A DNA stretch of 64,000 bases, taken from the NCBI GenBank assembly GCA_003339415.1, contig PDHQ01000030.1:72109-136108 (forward strand), written 5' to 3'. This DNA is from Ophiocordyceps camponoti-saundersi (nom. inval.) (lineage: Eukaryota > Ascomycota > Sordariomycetes > Hypocreales > Ophiocordycipitaceae). Below, piece after piece: positions 22,180 to 33,507 of this stretch (positions are counted from its first letter, which is position 1; the number at the start of each line of letters is the position of its first letter). A model generated the notes under the pieces. The model was not told where the DNA came from. It saw nothing but the letters and a program-made list of their open reading frames with translations, and did not search any database. Position numbers and translations under genes: made by a program.

Positions 22180-23204
22180 ATGAAGGTTCTCGCCCCCGTT
22201 GTCATGGCCACCACGGCCTTTGCTGCGCCCGCTGGCATCCTCGGCGGTCTCCTCGGTGGAAGCAATACTCCCACCGATCCCGGTCGCGGTGCTCCCGGCG
22301 GTCTTCTCGGTGGCGTTGGTGATCTCTTGACTGGAAGCTCCGGTGGCGTTCCCTCTGCTGGCAGCCCCACAAGCGGCACTCCGGGCAGTAACCCTGACGG
22401 CGGCCTTCTCGGCGGCCTGGGCGATCTCCTTGGTGGACCTGGCTCTGGCAGCTCTGGCACCACCGGGCTCCTCAACGGCCTCAACGGTGCCAACGGTGTC
22501 AACGGAGTGAATGGCGGCATCAACGGCAACAGAAACGGCTTCGGCAATGGTGGCTTCAACAACGGCGGCTTCAACAACGGCGGCTTCGGCGGCAAGGGTG
22601 GTTTCGGAGGCGATGAGTTCGGTGGCAAGGGTGGCTTCGGCGGTTTTGAGAAGGGCAGGGGTGAATTCGGCGGTTTCCACGGCGACAAGGGCGGCTTCGG
22701 TGGCTTCGGCGGCTTCGGCAAGGGTGAGTTCAGCCGCTTCAGCGAGAAGGGCGAGTTCGGCTCCTTTGGCGGCAAGGGCGGCTTCGGACACGGCGGCGAG
22801 TTCGGAGGCTACCACCACGGCGGCAAGGGCGGCTTCGGACACGGCGGCGAGTTTGGAGGCTATCACCATGGCGGCAAGGGCGGCTACGGCTACGAGAAGT
22901 ACCACGTCGGCTGGGAGAATGGCTACAGCTACAAGGGAGAGCACCACGACTATGACTGGTTCTTCAAGAACAAGGTCGTTTGCGAGGAGAGCAAGTACTG
23001 CTGCGATGACGAGAACAAGGTCCTCGGCTTCGAGTACGGCTCCTGCGGTGGCCCCAAGTGGTGCTGCCACACCGATTTCCACCACGTAAGTCCAAGCACC
23101 TTCACCAGTCCAAGTCAACAGGATAACTCAGCTGACTCACTTCTTCCTCACAGGGTGATTTCCTCAACCCCAAGGACAAGTGCTACCCCGTCTTTGAGTA
23201 CTAG
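22180..23204 (+). CDS. Secreted glycine-rich protein with C-terminal cysteine motif pair
   Basis: A 318-residue secreted protein I cannot assign to a named family. Exons are 22180-23085 and 23154-23204, joined in phase 0 (TDFHH to GDFLNPKDKCYPVFEY). A signal peptide (MKVLAPVVMATTAFAAPA) leads into ILGGLLGG-type repeats, then NGVNGVNGGINGNRNG, NNGGFNNGGFNNGGF and long GGFG/GGKGG repeats to residue about 245. Two 17-residue blocks (GGKGGFGHGGEFGGYHH) are tandem. The C-terminal 54 residues carry seven cysteines (268, 274, 275, 289, 295, 296, 312) in which CEESKYCC and CGGPKWCC repeat a CxxxK[Y/W]CC pattern. A structural cell-wall or surface protein is plausible from composition; an effector role is possible but unsupported. 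A TATA box upstream suggests strong, regulated expression. Confidence 0.85.
22768..22869 (+). repeat. 51-base in-frame tandem duplication
   Basis: Two adjacent 51-base units, 22768-22818 and 22819-22869, differ at only three positions, all third-codon changes that keep Phe, Tyr and His. A third, partial copy begins at 22870. Confidence 0.92.
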
Positions 23205-24058
23205 ATGGTCTGTTGGGGGAGCGCTAATCGTCTGTATTAACCTGTATATACGGTTGCATCTGCCGTGTCGGCGACGGCGATCATGAGCACCGTGGACAAA
23301 CCTTCTTTCACATAGAACATAGTTTTCACCTTTTTCCAGCAGCATAGCTTTGATGTTCACTTGGACATGCAACACAGATGTTTCGGCGTCTGCAGACCAC
23401 GACTTTCAGCGGTCAGTGTGTACTGAGGAACATAGAATTGAAACTCGTGAGAGACTTGTTAAAACAAAAGACACTCGTCCCTTCATTCATACGGCTCCCT
23501 TGTCAAGATGATCTCCAAGATGGCGCTTAGCTGTGACGATGAGAGACGAACATGAAAGAACAATGGGCGTTATCAAACCTAGTGCAGCTGGGCCACTGGC
23601 TCTCGAACACGCTAGGTACACCACGCTCATCTTGTGACGTCGCAACTTCTGTCCATCCGATATAACATGTCAAACAGCTATGCCGCTCTCCCTCTCAAAA
23701 GTTAAGGGAGGCACCTCTGGAAAGATGCACAGATAACACATCTTAGGAGCGGGCACTGCATGCATAACGTCACATAGTAGTAACCCTGATGAAGAAGCGA
23801 AGTAGGAATCATTGCTTCTTCGGCAAAGTTCCTCGTGGCTGGCTGGCTGCCTCGCTGAACGCCATTCTGCAGCTTTGCTTAATCATCACGTGATACTCCG
23901 CAGCCGTGCAAAATATTCGTCAGTAAACCGACATCTGAAGCTCATCTTCGCTAACTGACAAGCAAGCCCTGACAACGAGAAGGTTCGACGAATTGATGAA
24001 ATGAAGCGAACTGTGGCGATATTCCTTCAAATACCAGTCGCCCATCATCGCGCCTAGT
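23205..24058. other. Intergenic region upstream of the WD40 gene
   Basis: 854 bases with the 3' flank of the glycine-rich gene and the promoter of the next gene. No gene, repeat array or RNA is recognised. Confidence 0.6.
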
Positions 24059-25255
24059 ATGCCCCTACACCATCTCGCCAACATCGCGACTCAGTGTCTC
24101 GCGAGCGACGCCTATATCCTAGCACTGCGGCGCTCACCCTTGGGCATCGCAGCCATCAGCTCTGACCAGCGCCTGACGTTGCTGGACCCGCGGCGCCTCG
24201 GCGGATCGGCCAGTTGCTGGAGCGCGCCGACGACTCACGGAAATGTGACGGCGCTGTCGCTGCCGAAGTCTTCGTCGTCGTTCGATGCATGTACCGCGGG
24301 CGAAGACGGTTCCATCGTCCTTTGGGATCTGCGCCGTACAATTGGTCCGGCTTTGCGCTTTCAAGGTGAGATGGCTCAGATTGCCTGAGCCTATCTCGCT
24401 ATGAGTCTTACGATCGTTTCAGCGAGCTCATCACCTATCCTCTCCATGGCCTGGGATGAGAGCACCATCGCTATAGGTACCGAACTGCACGAACACGCGG
24501 CCTCCATCCTGCTATGGTAAGTTCGTCTACGCCATATAGTTCCCTATCCTTACCGTCGACACCACGTCAGGGACATTCGCAAGGCGCCCATCGCACGAGC
24601 ACACTATCAAGAAGTTCATAGCGACGACGTAACGACCCTAAATTTTCATCCGGCGTCTCCAAGTCTACTTCTTAGCGGCTCGACTGACGGGCTCGTCAAT
24701 ATATATGACACGCGCATCGCCGACGAAGATGATGTGACGCTGCAGACGCTTAATCATGATGCATCCGTCCATTACGCCGGTTTTCTTTCAGACGACCTCG
24801 TCTTCGCCCTATCCCACGATGAGCGCTTCTCTCTTTATGATGGTGTAGCACTCGAGTCGCAAGACTGCACTACCACTACCACGATCCCTTTCGGTGACCT
24901 GCGCGCATCTCTTGGCTGCCAATACGTTGCCGGCGTCACACCTAAGACGGACGGGACAGGAGCTATTCTCGGTGCGGGGGCTCAAGAGTCAGTATCAATC
25001 TCCCTCCTCTCTTCGCACTCTCTATATTGACAGTAAATGTACACTCTCCCGTACAGTCAACAAGCATTCGAACTCGTATTTCTCACCCGAGACCCGTCAA
25101 GGCAGTCGTGGTTGCTAGATAGGTCCAATAGTGTTGGACTGCCGGGAGCTCATGGTGAGGAGATTGTGCGGTCCTTTTGTTTCATTGACGAAGAGCAGCT
25201 CGTCTTTACGGCGGGCGAAGACGGCAACGTCAAGGCCTGGAGACCAGACGTCTGA
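24059..25255 (+). CDS. WD40-repeat protein, WDR89-like
   Basis: A 338-residue beta-propeller protein matching the WDR89 family, whose function is poorly known. Exons are 24059-24365, 24423-24516, 24571-24987 and 25057-25255, all in agreeing phase; the third intron uses a GTCAGT donor and rejoins GAGAQ-D-QQAFELVF. WD-type strands are clear: ALSLPKSSSSFDACTAGEDG with IVLWDLRR, ASILLWDIRKAPIARAHYQE, DVTTLNFHPASPSLLLSGST with DGLVNIYD, and the closing GEEIVRSFCFIDEEQLVFTA with EDGNVKAWRP. About six blades can be counted. No signal peptide or targeting sequence stands out. It lies tail-to-tail with FRG1, 206 bases apart. Confidence 0.86.
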
Positions 25256-25461
25256 ATCATCGCCCCTCTCGTCGCAGATGACAGCGCGCTCCAGGCACCT
25301 GTCGGAAGCCCTCCCCCCCGGAAGGCGTAGTGAGCGTGATGAGTGTCTGCGCTAGTACGACGTATAAGTCTTGATGGATCTTGTCCTCTCCTTTCTATTA
25401 GAAGCTAGACGATACCCCGAACTAGGTAGTGTTTCATATCGACGTGGATATTAGGCGTTTT

Positions 25462-26286
25462 CTAGGCAAACTTGTCGTGCTTGCCCTTGACCTTAATATC
25501 GAGCAACTTCTCGTGATAGTCGCCCTCCCTTCTAGCACGCTTTAATAGCCTAATCTCGTCCTCGGATAGTTTGCGACCGGCAGCCTCTTCTAGTTCTGAG
25601 CGGGAAATTTTAGCCAGTGCGCGCTCCTCCTTTGAGACCCTGATCTTGGGCTTGAAGCGAGCCTGCATGCGGATGCGAAAGGTAGTGTCGAAAGCGATGA
25701 CTTGAGCGTCGCCGTAGACTTCAGCGCCGGCTCTAGCCTTGGGCGAGACCCTGATGGTCAGGAGCGTATCGCGCAGCGTCTGAAGCTGAAAGGTGCCCGG
25801 TGTGTCTGCGGTAGCAATGGCGTTGAAACTCTCCAGAGGGGAGACGGCCTCGGACATAGCCGACAGTTTTCCGTCCTTGTCGCATGAAAGATACCGCCCG
25901 TGGTGGCTCTTGAAGCGAAAGCTTTCCGTTCCGGCCACGCGGTTGGCGACCCAGACCTGGCGCACGTCGTGCGGCTCTGCCGTCGCGGGGTTGTCGTCGA
26001 CGACGTTTTCGAGCGGCATGGCGTAGACGGTGCCGCCGGCGTCGCATGCCAGCGCCGATGGCTTCTCCGTCGGAAGGACGATGATGATGGGGCCTATGAG
26101 GTCTGTCACGGCTTCTGCCGAGACCCAGCTGTCGTCGTCGAGGGACGCGTCGTCTTCATCTTTTTGTTGCTGTGGTTGTTGCTGCTGCTGCTGCTGCTGC
26201 TTAGCTGCGCGAGGGTCATCACTTCCTTCAACTCGCTTGCGCTTCTTGGGTCTCTTGTCGCCCTTGAACGTCAGTGGCTTCACCAT
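25462..26286 (-). CDS. FRG1: FRG1 family protein
   Basis: A single-exon gene for a 274-residue protein of the FRG1 family. Human FRG1 is a nuclear/nucleolar protein tied to pre-mRNA processing and F-actin bundling; the fungal role is inferred from that. The N-terminus MVKPLTFKGDKRPKKRKR is the family's basic nuclear-localisation start. A Gln tract follows, from a CTG/CAG repeat. Then comes the beta-trefoil-like FRG1 domain: DDSWVSAEAVTDLIGPIIIV, SFRFKSHHGRYLSCDKDGKL, AVSPLESFNAI and GTFQLQTL. The C-terminal helix contains SKEERALAKISRSELEEAAG and RLLKRARREGDYHEKLLDIK, typical of the family. It is head-to-head with the oxygenase gene, 281 bases between starts. Confidence 0.92.
   Translation of the reverse strand: MVKPLTFKGDKRPKKRKRVEGSDDPRAAKQQQQQQQQPQQQKDEDDASLDDDSWVSAEAVTDLIGPIIIVLPTEKPSALACDAGGTVYAMPLENVVDDNPATAEPHDVRQVWVANRVAGTESFRFKSHHGRYLSCDKDGKLSAMSEAVSPLESFNAIATADTPGTFQLQTLRDTLLTIRVSPKARAGAEVYGDAQVIAFDTTFRIRMQARFKPKIRVSKEERALAKISRSELEEAAGRKLSEDEIRLLKRARREGDYHEKLLDIKVKGKHDKFA
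26161..26202. repeat. CTG/CAG trinucleotide repeat inside FRG1
   Basis: An interrupted CTG/TTG run that encodes the FRG1 poly-glutamine tract on the minus strand. The longest pure stretch is seven CTG units. Confidence 0.85.
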
Positions 26287-26567
26287 AGCTCTTGTTGACT
26301 TGGGTATCGTGGTAGATGAGGTAGCAATGAAATTCGATGACGTCTGAAGCCGACGACATGCGCGATGCGATTACATAATGCTTTGTTCCTCCCCCGCATT
26401 CTACGGTCTCAACTCTCTTAAGACGTCGGCTATTCATTGTTCATCATTAGTTGCTGAACCCCCTCCGTCTCCTATCTTCGAACTCGAGAAAACTCGCCTC
26501 AAGACTCCCCTTTCATCGTACTTTGCTGTCAAGTTTCTCTCGATCCCTACAAGCTCGTGACCGCATC

Positions 26568-27882
26568 ATGGCGCCTCAGGCTCAAGCTGTGACTGTGTCT
26601 CTCAAGGACTTGATTAATGGTAAAGCTGCCCGAACTAGCGAACCCCGCGAGCCGTTCTTGGAGGGTGGATGAAAGTCGTGAAAGTAGACGGAAGAATAAT
26701 CAGATTCCTGAACTAATCGTCTCCCCGTCGCTGCATTGGAATGAACCTCATTGAAAGACGCAGTCTCGTTCGAAACCCTGCAACAAGCTTTTGGGCCAGA
26801 CTCGCTCGGCATCCTCATTGTCAAGGACGTTCCCGAACACTTCGCTAAACTCCGTCGTCTCGTTCTCTCTTACGCATCCTATCTCGGGAATCTTCCAGCG
26901 GCAGAGCTGGGTGCGTTTACCTCCGCTTCTCGCCTTCTGGAAGAGATTCTGCGGAACTGTTACTCACTGAATGCCCTGTCTCCTCGTCACAGAGCAATTG
27001 GAAAACGCCGAGGCCAAGTACCTCACAGGCTGGTCCCGCGGCAAGGAGACACTCAAGAACGGCCAGATCGACACCTACAAGGGCTCTTACTATGCTAACT
27101 GCGCCTTCTACGTTGACCCGGCTCTCGATTGCGCCAGGCCGACACCCGACTTCTCGCCCGAGACCTTTCCTGAATACCTGTCTCCCAATGTCTGGCCCTC
27201 CGAGAGAGCCTTGCCAGGCTTCCGTCCCACTCTCACGGCTCTCTGCTGCCTCGTCATTGATGTCGCCGTCCTTGTTGCCCGCGCCTGTGACCGTTTCGCC
27301 GAGAAGGATATACCTGGATATCCGCCGGGATACCTCCAACGCATTGTCTGTACATCTAGCACCACTAAGGCCAGGCTGCTGCATTATTTCCCCTGGGAGG
27401 GCGATCCCGCGGATGACGACGACGACGACGACGATTGGTGCGCCACCCACCTCGACCATGGCTGTCTCACAGGTTTGACGTCGGCCATGTTCGTCGACGA
27501 GAGTGTCACGAGCCCCCTCGTTCCCTCGGCCGTGTCTCTTGGTGCCGCTCCCGCCGTTCCTCCCCTCGAGGAGCTGGCCGCGCCGCCAGACCCGTCTGCT
27601 GGGCTGTATATTCAGTCCCGAGCCGGCGAGACGGTCCAGGTGCGGATCCCCCGTGACTGCATTGCCTTTCAGACGGGCGAGGCACTGGAGCGCATTACCG
27701 CTGGCAGGTTCAAAGCTGTTCCTCACTTTGTCCGCGGACCGCGTGTCGGAAACGGCCGCATCGCCCGCAACACCCTCGCGGTTTTTACGCAGCCGAACCT
27801 GGGAGAAGTAGTCGACAGAGAGAAGCAGCAAACGTTTGGCGCTTTTGCGAGGGGCGTCGTGGCTCAGAACACGGTGGCGTAG
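26568..27882 (+). CDS. 2-oxoglutarate/Fe(II)-dependent dioxygenase (isopenicillin N synthase-like fold)
   Basis: A 364-residue clavaminate-synthase-like oxygenase. Exons are 26568-26619, 26758-26910 and 26993-27882; phases agree, giving LINDAVSFETLQQAFGPDSL and LPAAEL-EQLENAEAKYLTGW. The iron ligands are visible as HLDHG (His221, Asp223) and PHFVRG (His313); Arg327 in ARNTLAVF is the likely 2-oxoglutarate anchor. Typical features are LGILIVKDVPEHFAKLR near the N-terminus, LKNGQIDTYKGSYYANCAFY, and WCATHLDHGCLTGLTSAMF. An acidic loop (five Asp codons in a row near 27418) precedes the metal site. Substrate is unknown; relatives occur widely as single genes, so secondary metabolism is not implied. 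The first exon is short and its start depends on the 26568 ATG. Confidence 0.87.
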
Positions 27883-28277
27883 GGCCTGAGGTGTCTCGTC
27901 GGTCAGTTTACGTGTTGTCTGAGTCTCAACCGCTTTGTGAATTTATCGGTCGTCATCAAGCCGCTCTGTGAAGCTGCCGCAACAATTGACATTGACACGT
28001 GAGAGGACAATGGGCACGATGTAAGGTGAATTTGGTAATATGGACTCTCATTCCGCCAGCATATACAAGCAGAGGATCGATCGGGTGACTAGCCAATTCC
28101 CTTTGTCACCAAGAATGAAGCAAATCTCTATCGAACGTCATTGATATCTTTTCCGAACTCTTCTTTTCCTGTTCTCTTGATTTGGACGCCAAAATGGAAA
28201 AAAAAAGGGGGGGGGGACAATGTATAGACAAGACTGAAACAGTTGCAGGCGTTTCCGTCGACACCCGGTTCGCCGAG
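27883..28277. other. Convergent 3' intergenic region
   Basis: 395 bases between the oxygenase and ZIP transporter genes, which face each other. An A7-G10 tract lies at about 28200-28217. No gene is seen. Confidence 0.6.
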
Positions 28278-29906
28278 CTATGCCCAAGCGCCAACGAGGC
28301 TCATGGAGAAGGCACCGAAGAAGACGAGAATACAAGCGATGACGCGTTGCTTCCCGCGCAAATCGCGCCAGCTTTGATCGCTGAGAAAATCTTCGGACAG
28401 CAGCTCGACAAGCGAGGCAAAGGTAAGCAGCCCGGCCGAAACGGCGTTCATGACGCCAACGACGATGAGTCCTATCTCCGAGTCCGGGCTGTAAAGCGTG
28501 TGGGTGGCCAAGCCGATGGCCTGACCGAGGGGGGTGGTGCAGCCGTAGGCGAGAGCCATGCACCAAGGTTGCCAACGCTTGGAGCCCCATTCGATGGCAG
28601 AAATGCGGGCTCCTAGGGCCAGGCCCTCAAATGTCTGGTGAAAGACGATGGCGATGAGCAGGACGACGAAGTCGGTGCCGACAGAGACGCTGACAGCCAT
28701 GCCGATGAAGACGCTGTGGAAGAGGATCCCCATTTCGAGAAGGACGCACTGGAGACGCTCCTTGCGGCGCATCAGTTCGGAAGACACCTGGCCGGCCTCG
28801 GTCGAGTCGGCTTCGTGGCTCAGAGCCGGGCCTGACTTGGACTCGGAGCCGACGTCGCCCTCGCGGCGACTCGGCTGATCGTTTTCGACCCCAGCAGCCT
28901 CGCTCTCGATGACAGGGCTATTCTTGAGGTGTGTCATGCCCAAGGCCAGTGTCGTCGACCGGGGGCTTCGCGAGCCCTTGAAGTCACTGAAGGGGAGGCT
29001 CGCGGTGCCACTGCAGAGATGCTGAGAGGGGCGCATATCATCTTCACCGGTGCTGCGATTGGACGAGTTCACGTGGCGGGAGGGATGAAGCAACATCTCG
29101 AGGATGGTGACAAGGAAGATGGAGGCCAACGCGATAGCCCCTGGCATGGCCTGATATTTCTGAGTCCAGAAGCTGTCGAGACAGGGGTTTCCGAGTGAGA
29201 TAAAGGCCGTCGGCAGCAGGTGAACGAAGGCGGTGGCGATGAGGACGCCGGTGCCAAAGTGGCGTACGGCGAAGAAGAAGCGGCGCGGAATCCGCAGCCG
29301 GGGGAGCTTGGCGGCCATGATTGGGAACGAGCAGCCGAGCGTGGAGACGAACCAGATGATGAGAAGAGCTGCGACGTGAAGAGGCGTGTTGTATTCGGCC
29401 TGTTCGACGCCGCCGACGTGACAAGTTGCGCGCTTGACGAGACGAGCCCCGTCCGAATTCACAGCTAGAGCAGCACGGGGCCCAGCCAGAACTCGATTTC
29501 CAGGAGTGAAGAAGCCGGCCAGGACCGGGAAAAGATAGTACAGGAATAGGAGAGATAGAAGCCATGCAGTGAAAGTCCAGAGACGCTCCGGGTACTGTGG
29601 AAGGGACGATAGCCAGGAGAGACAGAAGGGGCTCTTGTCGCCGGCATCCATCTCGAAAGACCCGACAAGGCCGTCATTCGAGGGCGCTGGCGGACGGTGC
29701 AGCGGATAGATGTCGCCGTCGGCCATGTTCCCGGTGGCAGGTTTCGGTGACGAAGCGGCATCATGGCCGGCTTCGACATACTGGCGCAGGTTCGAGATGC
29801 CATTCAGGTCCTGACGAGTGGTGCTGCTGGGAGATAGCGGCGGCGGACTCTGATTATAGGCCAGATGAGTGGGAGAGGCTTCATCGGCCTTGCTGAGGCA
29901 AATCAT
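28278..29906 (-). CDS. ZIP-family metal (zinc) transporter
   Basis: A single-exon gene for about 542 residues of a ZIP transporter, which moves Zn2+ (or Fe2+/Mn2+) into the cytosol. The N-terminal 110 residues are polar, followed by WTFTAWLLSLLFLYYLFPVL, then the canonical ZIP helices: PLHVAALLIIWFVSTLGCSF, the helix with HFGTGVLIATAFVHLLPTAF (His metal ligands), a loop with His/Ser-rich sequence, GILFHSVFIGMAVSVSVGTD, and the signature HQTFEGLALGARISAIEW. The tail helix ends MSLVGAWA, the usual ZIP C-terminus. I chose the ATG at 29906; the frame stays open upstream to 29978, but that part is a TGTA microsatellite reading YIHTYIHT and is unlikely to be translated. Metal specificity is inferred only. 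Confidence 0.9.
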   Translation of the reverse strand: MICLSKADEASPTHLAYNQSPPPLSPSSTTRQDLNGISNLRQYVEAGHDAASSPKPATGNMADGDIYPLHRPPAPSNDGLVGSFEMDAGDKSPFCLSWLSSLPQYPERLWTFTAWLLSLLFLYYLFPVLAGFFTPGNRVLAGPRAALAVNSDGARLVKRATCHVGGVEQAEYNTPLHVAALLIIWFVSTLGCSFPIMAAKLPRLRIPRRFFFAVRHFGTGVLIATAFVHLLPTAFISLGNPCLDSFWTQKYQAMPGAIALASIFLVTILEMLLHPSRHVNSSNRSTGEDDMRPSQHLCSGTASLPFSDFKGSRSPRSTTLALGMTHLKNSPVIESEAAGVENDQPSRREGDVGSESKSGPALSHEADSTEAGQVSSELMRRKERLQCVLLEMGILFHSVFIGMAVSVSVGTDFVVLLIAIVFHQTFEGLALGARISAIEWGSKRWQPWCMALAYGCTTPLGQAIGLATHTLYSPDSEIGLIVVGVMNAVSAGLLTFASLVELLSEDFLSDQSWRDLRGKQRVIACILVFFGAFSMSLVGAWA

Positions 29907-29932
29907 GTTGGAGAGGATAGGGTGTTGTGTGC

Positions 29933-29966
29933 ATGTATGTATGTATGTATGTATGTAGGTAGGTAT
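29933..29966. repeat. (TGTA)n/(GGTA)n microsatellite
   Basis: Six TGTA units followed by two GGTA units, directly upstream of the ZIP start codon and possibly in its leader. Confidence 0.9.
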
Positions 29967-32859
29967 AAGACTGCTCAATTCAGAAGGGGAGAAGGCATTT
30001 AAGGGCGGGCGGAGAGAGAGGGGAGAGGGGGAGGGGCCGGAGGGGGTCGGGGGTTTAAATTGTCCACTTTGGTATTAAGTCCGCGATATACTCCCTTTCT
30101 GCAGATTAGTCGAGGTTTCGAGGCGTTAAGGGAGACGGAGAAGGTTGAGAGAGATGAGAAGTGTTCAGCCAGCATCGTGCTTTTGCTTCGGGCCCACGCC
30201 AAGGCCCCAATAAGGTAGGTAGGTATCCATGTATATAGCTCTAGAGAGGGCGATGAGGTCTTGGCGGTGCTGCTAGCTAGGATGAGACCTGACAGATTGA
30301 CCTTGAGGGTTGGGCATGAGCGGGTAGTGCCCTATCGTGGGACCTATCCACTCCGCCTCGGCAGCGCTGAGGACAAGGAGCGGCTGTTGATGACGCTAAG
30401 GAAGAGCAAGAAAAAAAACCTGCATCTACATTCACACAGACATGCATACAGACAGACAGACATACAGACATATGTATGTACTCGTGGAGTTGTGAGAGAC
30501 ACGCTTGCCGGACAGGTCCAGCTAGTGGGACGCTAACATGGGATTCTCGGTTTCCCCTGGACATGTATTTTATAGAAAGGAAGAAGACGAAGATGGTTGG
30601 TTTAGTCGTCGAACTTGTGTAAGGGTAGTGGCATGCTGCAGGGGAGTGACGATTTTGTATGTAAGGATCAAGGACGAGGAACGTGAATAGTGGGTGGAAA
30701 CTTACTCTTTAGCTTCTCACCTACCAGGCATTCTTAAGCACGTTTATACCTATGTAATCTCTATTCTCTAGCATGCCCCCCGCCTTTTAACAGGCCACGA
30801 TACATACATACATATATACATGATGATACAGCATCACGAGTGACAAACCATTACAGTGCCTATATGAGCTCTGTACACGGTATAAAAGGCTTCAACTCGC
30901 CGGATTCCCTACAGTGTCCGTAAATCTGCGCACGCATCACGTCATAGGTGAGAAAATCTTCTCCTCTCCTTCTCCAACTTCACATCACTCACCTCAACTC
31001 AAGCCTACAGAGTCATTCTCCTCGTGGCTGTTGAAACGATGTTTTTCTCCGTGCTGGGCGACGCTGGCTGGACCCGCGACTCGCACAACCGGAAGCTGAG
31101 TCGTGTTCCACCGCCGAGGTCTGCCACGAGGTGACAATGCTGTACTGCCCGTTTGGCATTGTGCGACCCGGCGTGCGAGAAGGAAGCGAGAGAGAGGGAA
31201 AAAAGTGCATACCGTCAGTGGCCGATAACAGAACCAATTCGTCACGCGGAACCTTATCTTATTGAGGACAGAGGGCGACGATGCTGGGCCTCAATTCCTT
31301 TCCAGGCTTCCTTTCCAGGCTTCCATGGCTTAGCCAGCTGCTCGTCTTACATACATAGGTATTACTACTGCTCAGTGGCTTTCTCCAGCTCATGGACCGG
31401 TCAATGGCAGTTATCGGTGAGGCCAGAGGCGACGGCGCATGGGACTAGATGCTCTACCGCGCAGACCCCCGGACTCGTTCGTGCGGACTGACGAGTCGGA
31501 CCGTCTTCACTTGTCAACGACCACGGGATCTCTTGCCGTAATTCATTCTCGCAATACACGAAAGAAGCGGACGTATTTGGCGTGGACGTGGCCGGTCAAG
31601 TCGACATGCAGTACGCGCCATACCTTAACCGATATTCTTTCGGTGTCGGCCATGAGGTTACCAGATCACTTCTTCCGTTTAACAGCTTCGAGCATTGTGA
31701 TGTTTCTGAGTATCAGCATTTCTGTCTCAAAGTGTTGGGAGGAGCGACAAGGCCAGATTGAAGTCAGCGATAGACGAGTGCGCAACAGACGATATTTCCC
31801 CCCCAAGAAAGTCGAGTATCAAGCCAAAGTCACCAGCCTATCAAGGAAAGCCGTCGAGAAACATCGAGGCCTCCTGCGTGGCGTGCGCGCCTTGCAAGGT
31901 TGAAGAGGCTCAGTCGTCGGGCAGACAGCCTTGTGTTGGCCGCGGCCCTCTAACTCCCAGGCTGAGGCAATATGGGTCTTTGCGCCTACATATGCCTGAG
32001 GCTCTTCCACGGTGGGCACTGGGACCGGGCCGCTCAAGGCACAAGCAGGCACAGAGTCACTAGGGGCAGGCGCAGTTCCGCCCGTTTTCTTTTCGCCCCA
32101 TCTTCGCAAGGACCCTGGTCCCGGTCTTTGGCTGCATGCATACTCGGTGAGCGGACGCATTGGGTAAACGAAGACTGGATGAAAGCCAGAGGCAGCCAGA
32201 ATTGTTGGATCAGTCGATGTCGATGACGATGTGCTCCATTCTAGACCGGAGCAGGGATGGAAATAGACACAACAACAAGATGGGGCAGAAAACCGTTACA
32301 CGGCTCCTTCTCTTACTTCCTGAGTCACCGAGCCTTACTGCGATTCCCACGTGGGCTCATGGCAAGGCGAAAGCCGGGAGGGTAAGGACTCGGTACCGCC
32401 GCGCTTATGCTATGCTCTGCCATGAGGATGCATGTCTTGACATTTTGTATTTCACAGGCTGCGAACCCAAGAGATGCCACGCGACGGCTGCAGCAGTTGA
32501 CTGATAAATTGGAAGAGGCAATATGAAAATATCGATTCGCGCCGCTTCCTTTGGCCAGACGAGGATTCGAGATGATATCCTCCCTTGTCAACCAGCAAAG
32601 ACATCAAGGATAGAGGTAGGTAAACAATGTGCTGGCCCAAGGAGAAGGGCTTCTTTTTCCCAATCGGGTAATCGGCGCTTATCTTCGGCGCCGCATCCTT
32701 CTCGAAGGCGGATAGAAGCGCTCGGCAGCGCCGCCGCATGTGGGGCCCGTACATAAAAATGGGGCCGAACGAAAATAACACTCACCCCCCCTCCCCCATC
32801 CTCCCTTCCCCACCCCACGTCTCTCTGTCTCTCTCTCTCTCTTACTCTCACTAACACTC

Positions 32860-32893
32860 AAACTCACACTCACACTCACACTCACACTCTCTC
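32860..32893. repeat. (ACTCAC)n hexanucleotide repeat
   Basis: About five copies of ACTCAC, followed by a CT-rich tail, next to a longer CT tract from 32819. Confidence 0.85.
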
Positions 32894-33423
32894 TTCATCC
32901 TCTTCACTCGCCAACATCCATCACACACCCCTCCTTGATACTGATGTTATTTTTTCTAGGCTGCCAAACAATCCGTCAGATCCAACCATCTCATCTCATC
33001 GCGTCACTGCCACATGGCCACCCCTCCGGCTCATGCCTGCCTCTTTCTTACGGAGCTGAGGAGGGCGCCGGGAACGGGGGAGACGAGCCTGCGCCATGCA
33101 TTGAGTCACTGACATTGGGGTTGTTTCTTATACCGTCCAACTCGATTTCTTTTTTATTTTTTCCTCTTTATTCGTTTCCTTTCTTTTTTTGTTCCCTCTT
33201 TTCTATTTTCCTCTTCGCTCGGCCCTACGTCCAACGGGACCCAGACTATACTGGCTTACGGCCTTCATCAGACATCCTCTCATCCGGCCCCGGTCAAGCC
33301 CTACAGATTAAACTGTTTACGCTAGCTGTATCCTTCCCCTGCAGCTTCTCCATGTGCTTATTCTGGCCATAGTTCCTCGCTCTGCGTCTTCTCACCCCGG
33401 CGACCCACTTCACCAGGCTCTAT

Positions 33424-33507
33424 GGAGACGACGATGATTATGATGATGATGATGATGACTGTCACAACGATGATGACAGTGATGATATGATGATGATGAT
33501 GATGATG
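33424..33507. repeat. GAT-rich trinucleotide repeat
   Basis: Interrupted (GAT)n over about 80 bases with two pure stretches. On the minus strand it would read as poly-Ile/His/Ser; no gene is supported. Confidence 0.85.

Noticed and set aside
29907..29978. N-terminal extension of the ZIP transporter (MSSLIPTYIHTYIHT)
   Set aside because: It is translated tetranucleotide repeat; the ATG at 29906 is a better start.
31439..31903. 154-codon open frame in the gene-poor region
   Set aside because: Composition is random-looking, overlapping frames are equally open, and it shows no domain or targeting signal.
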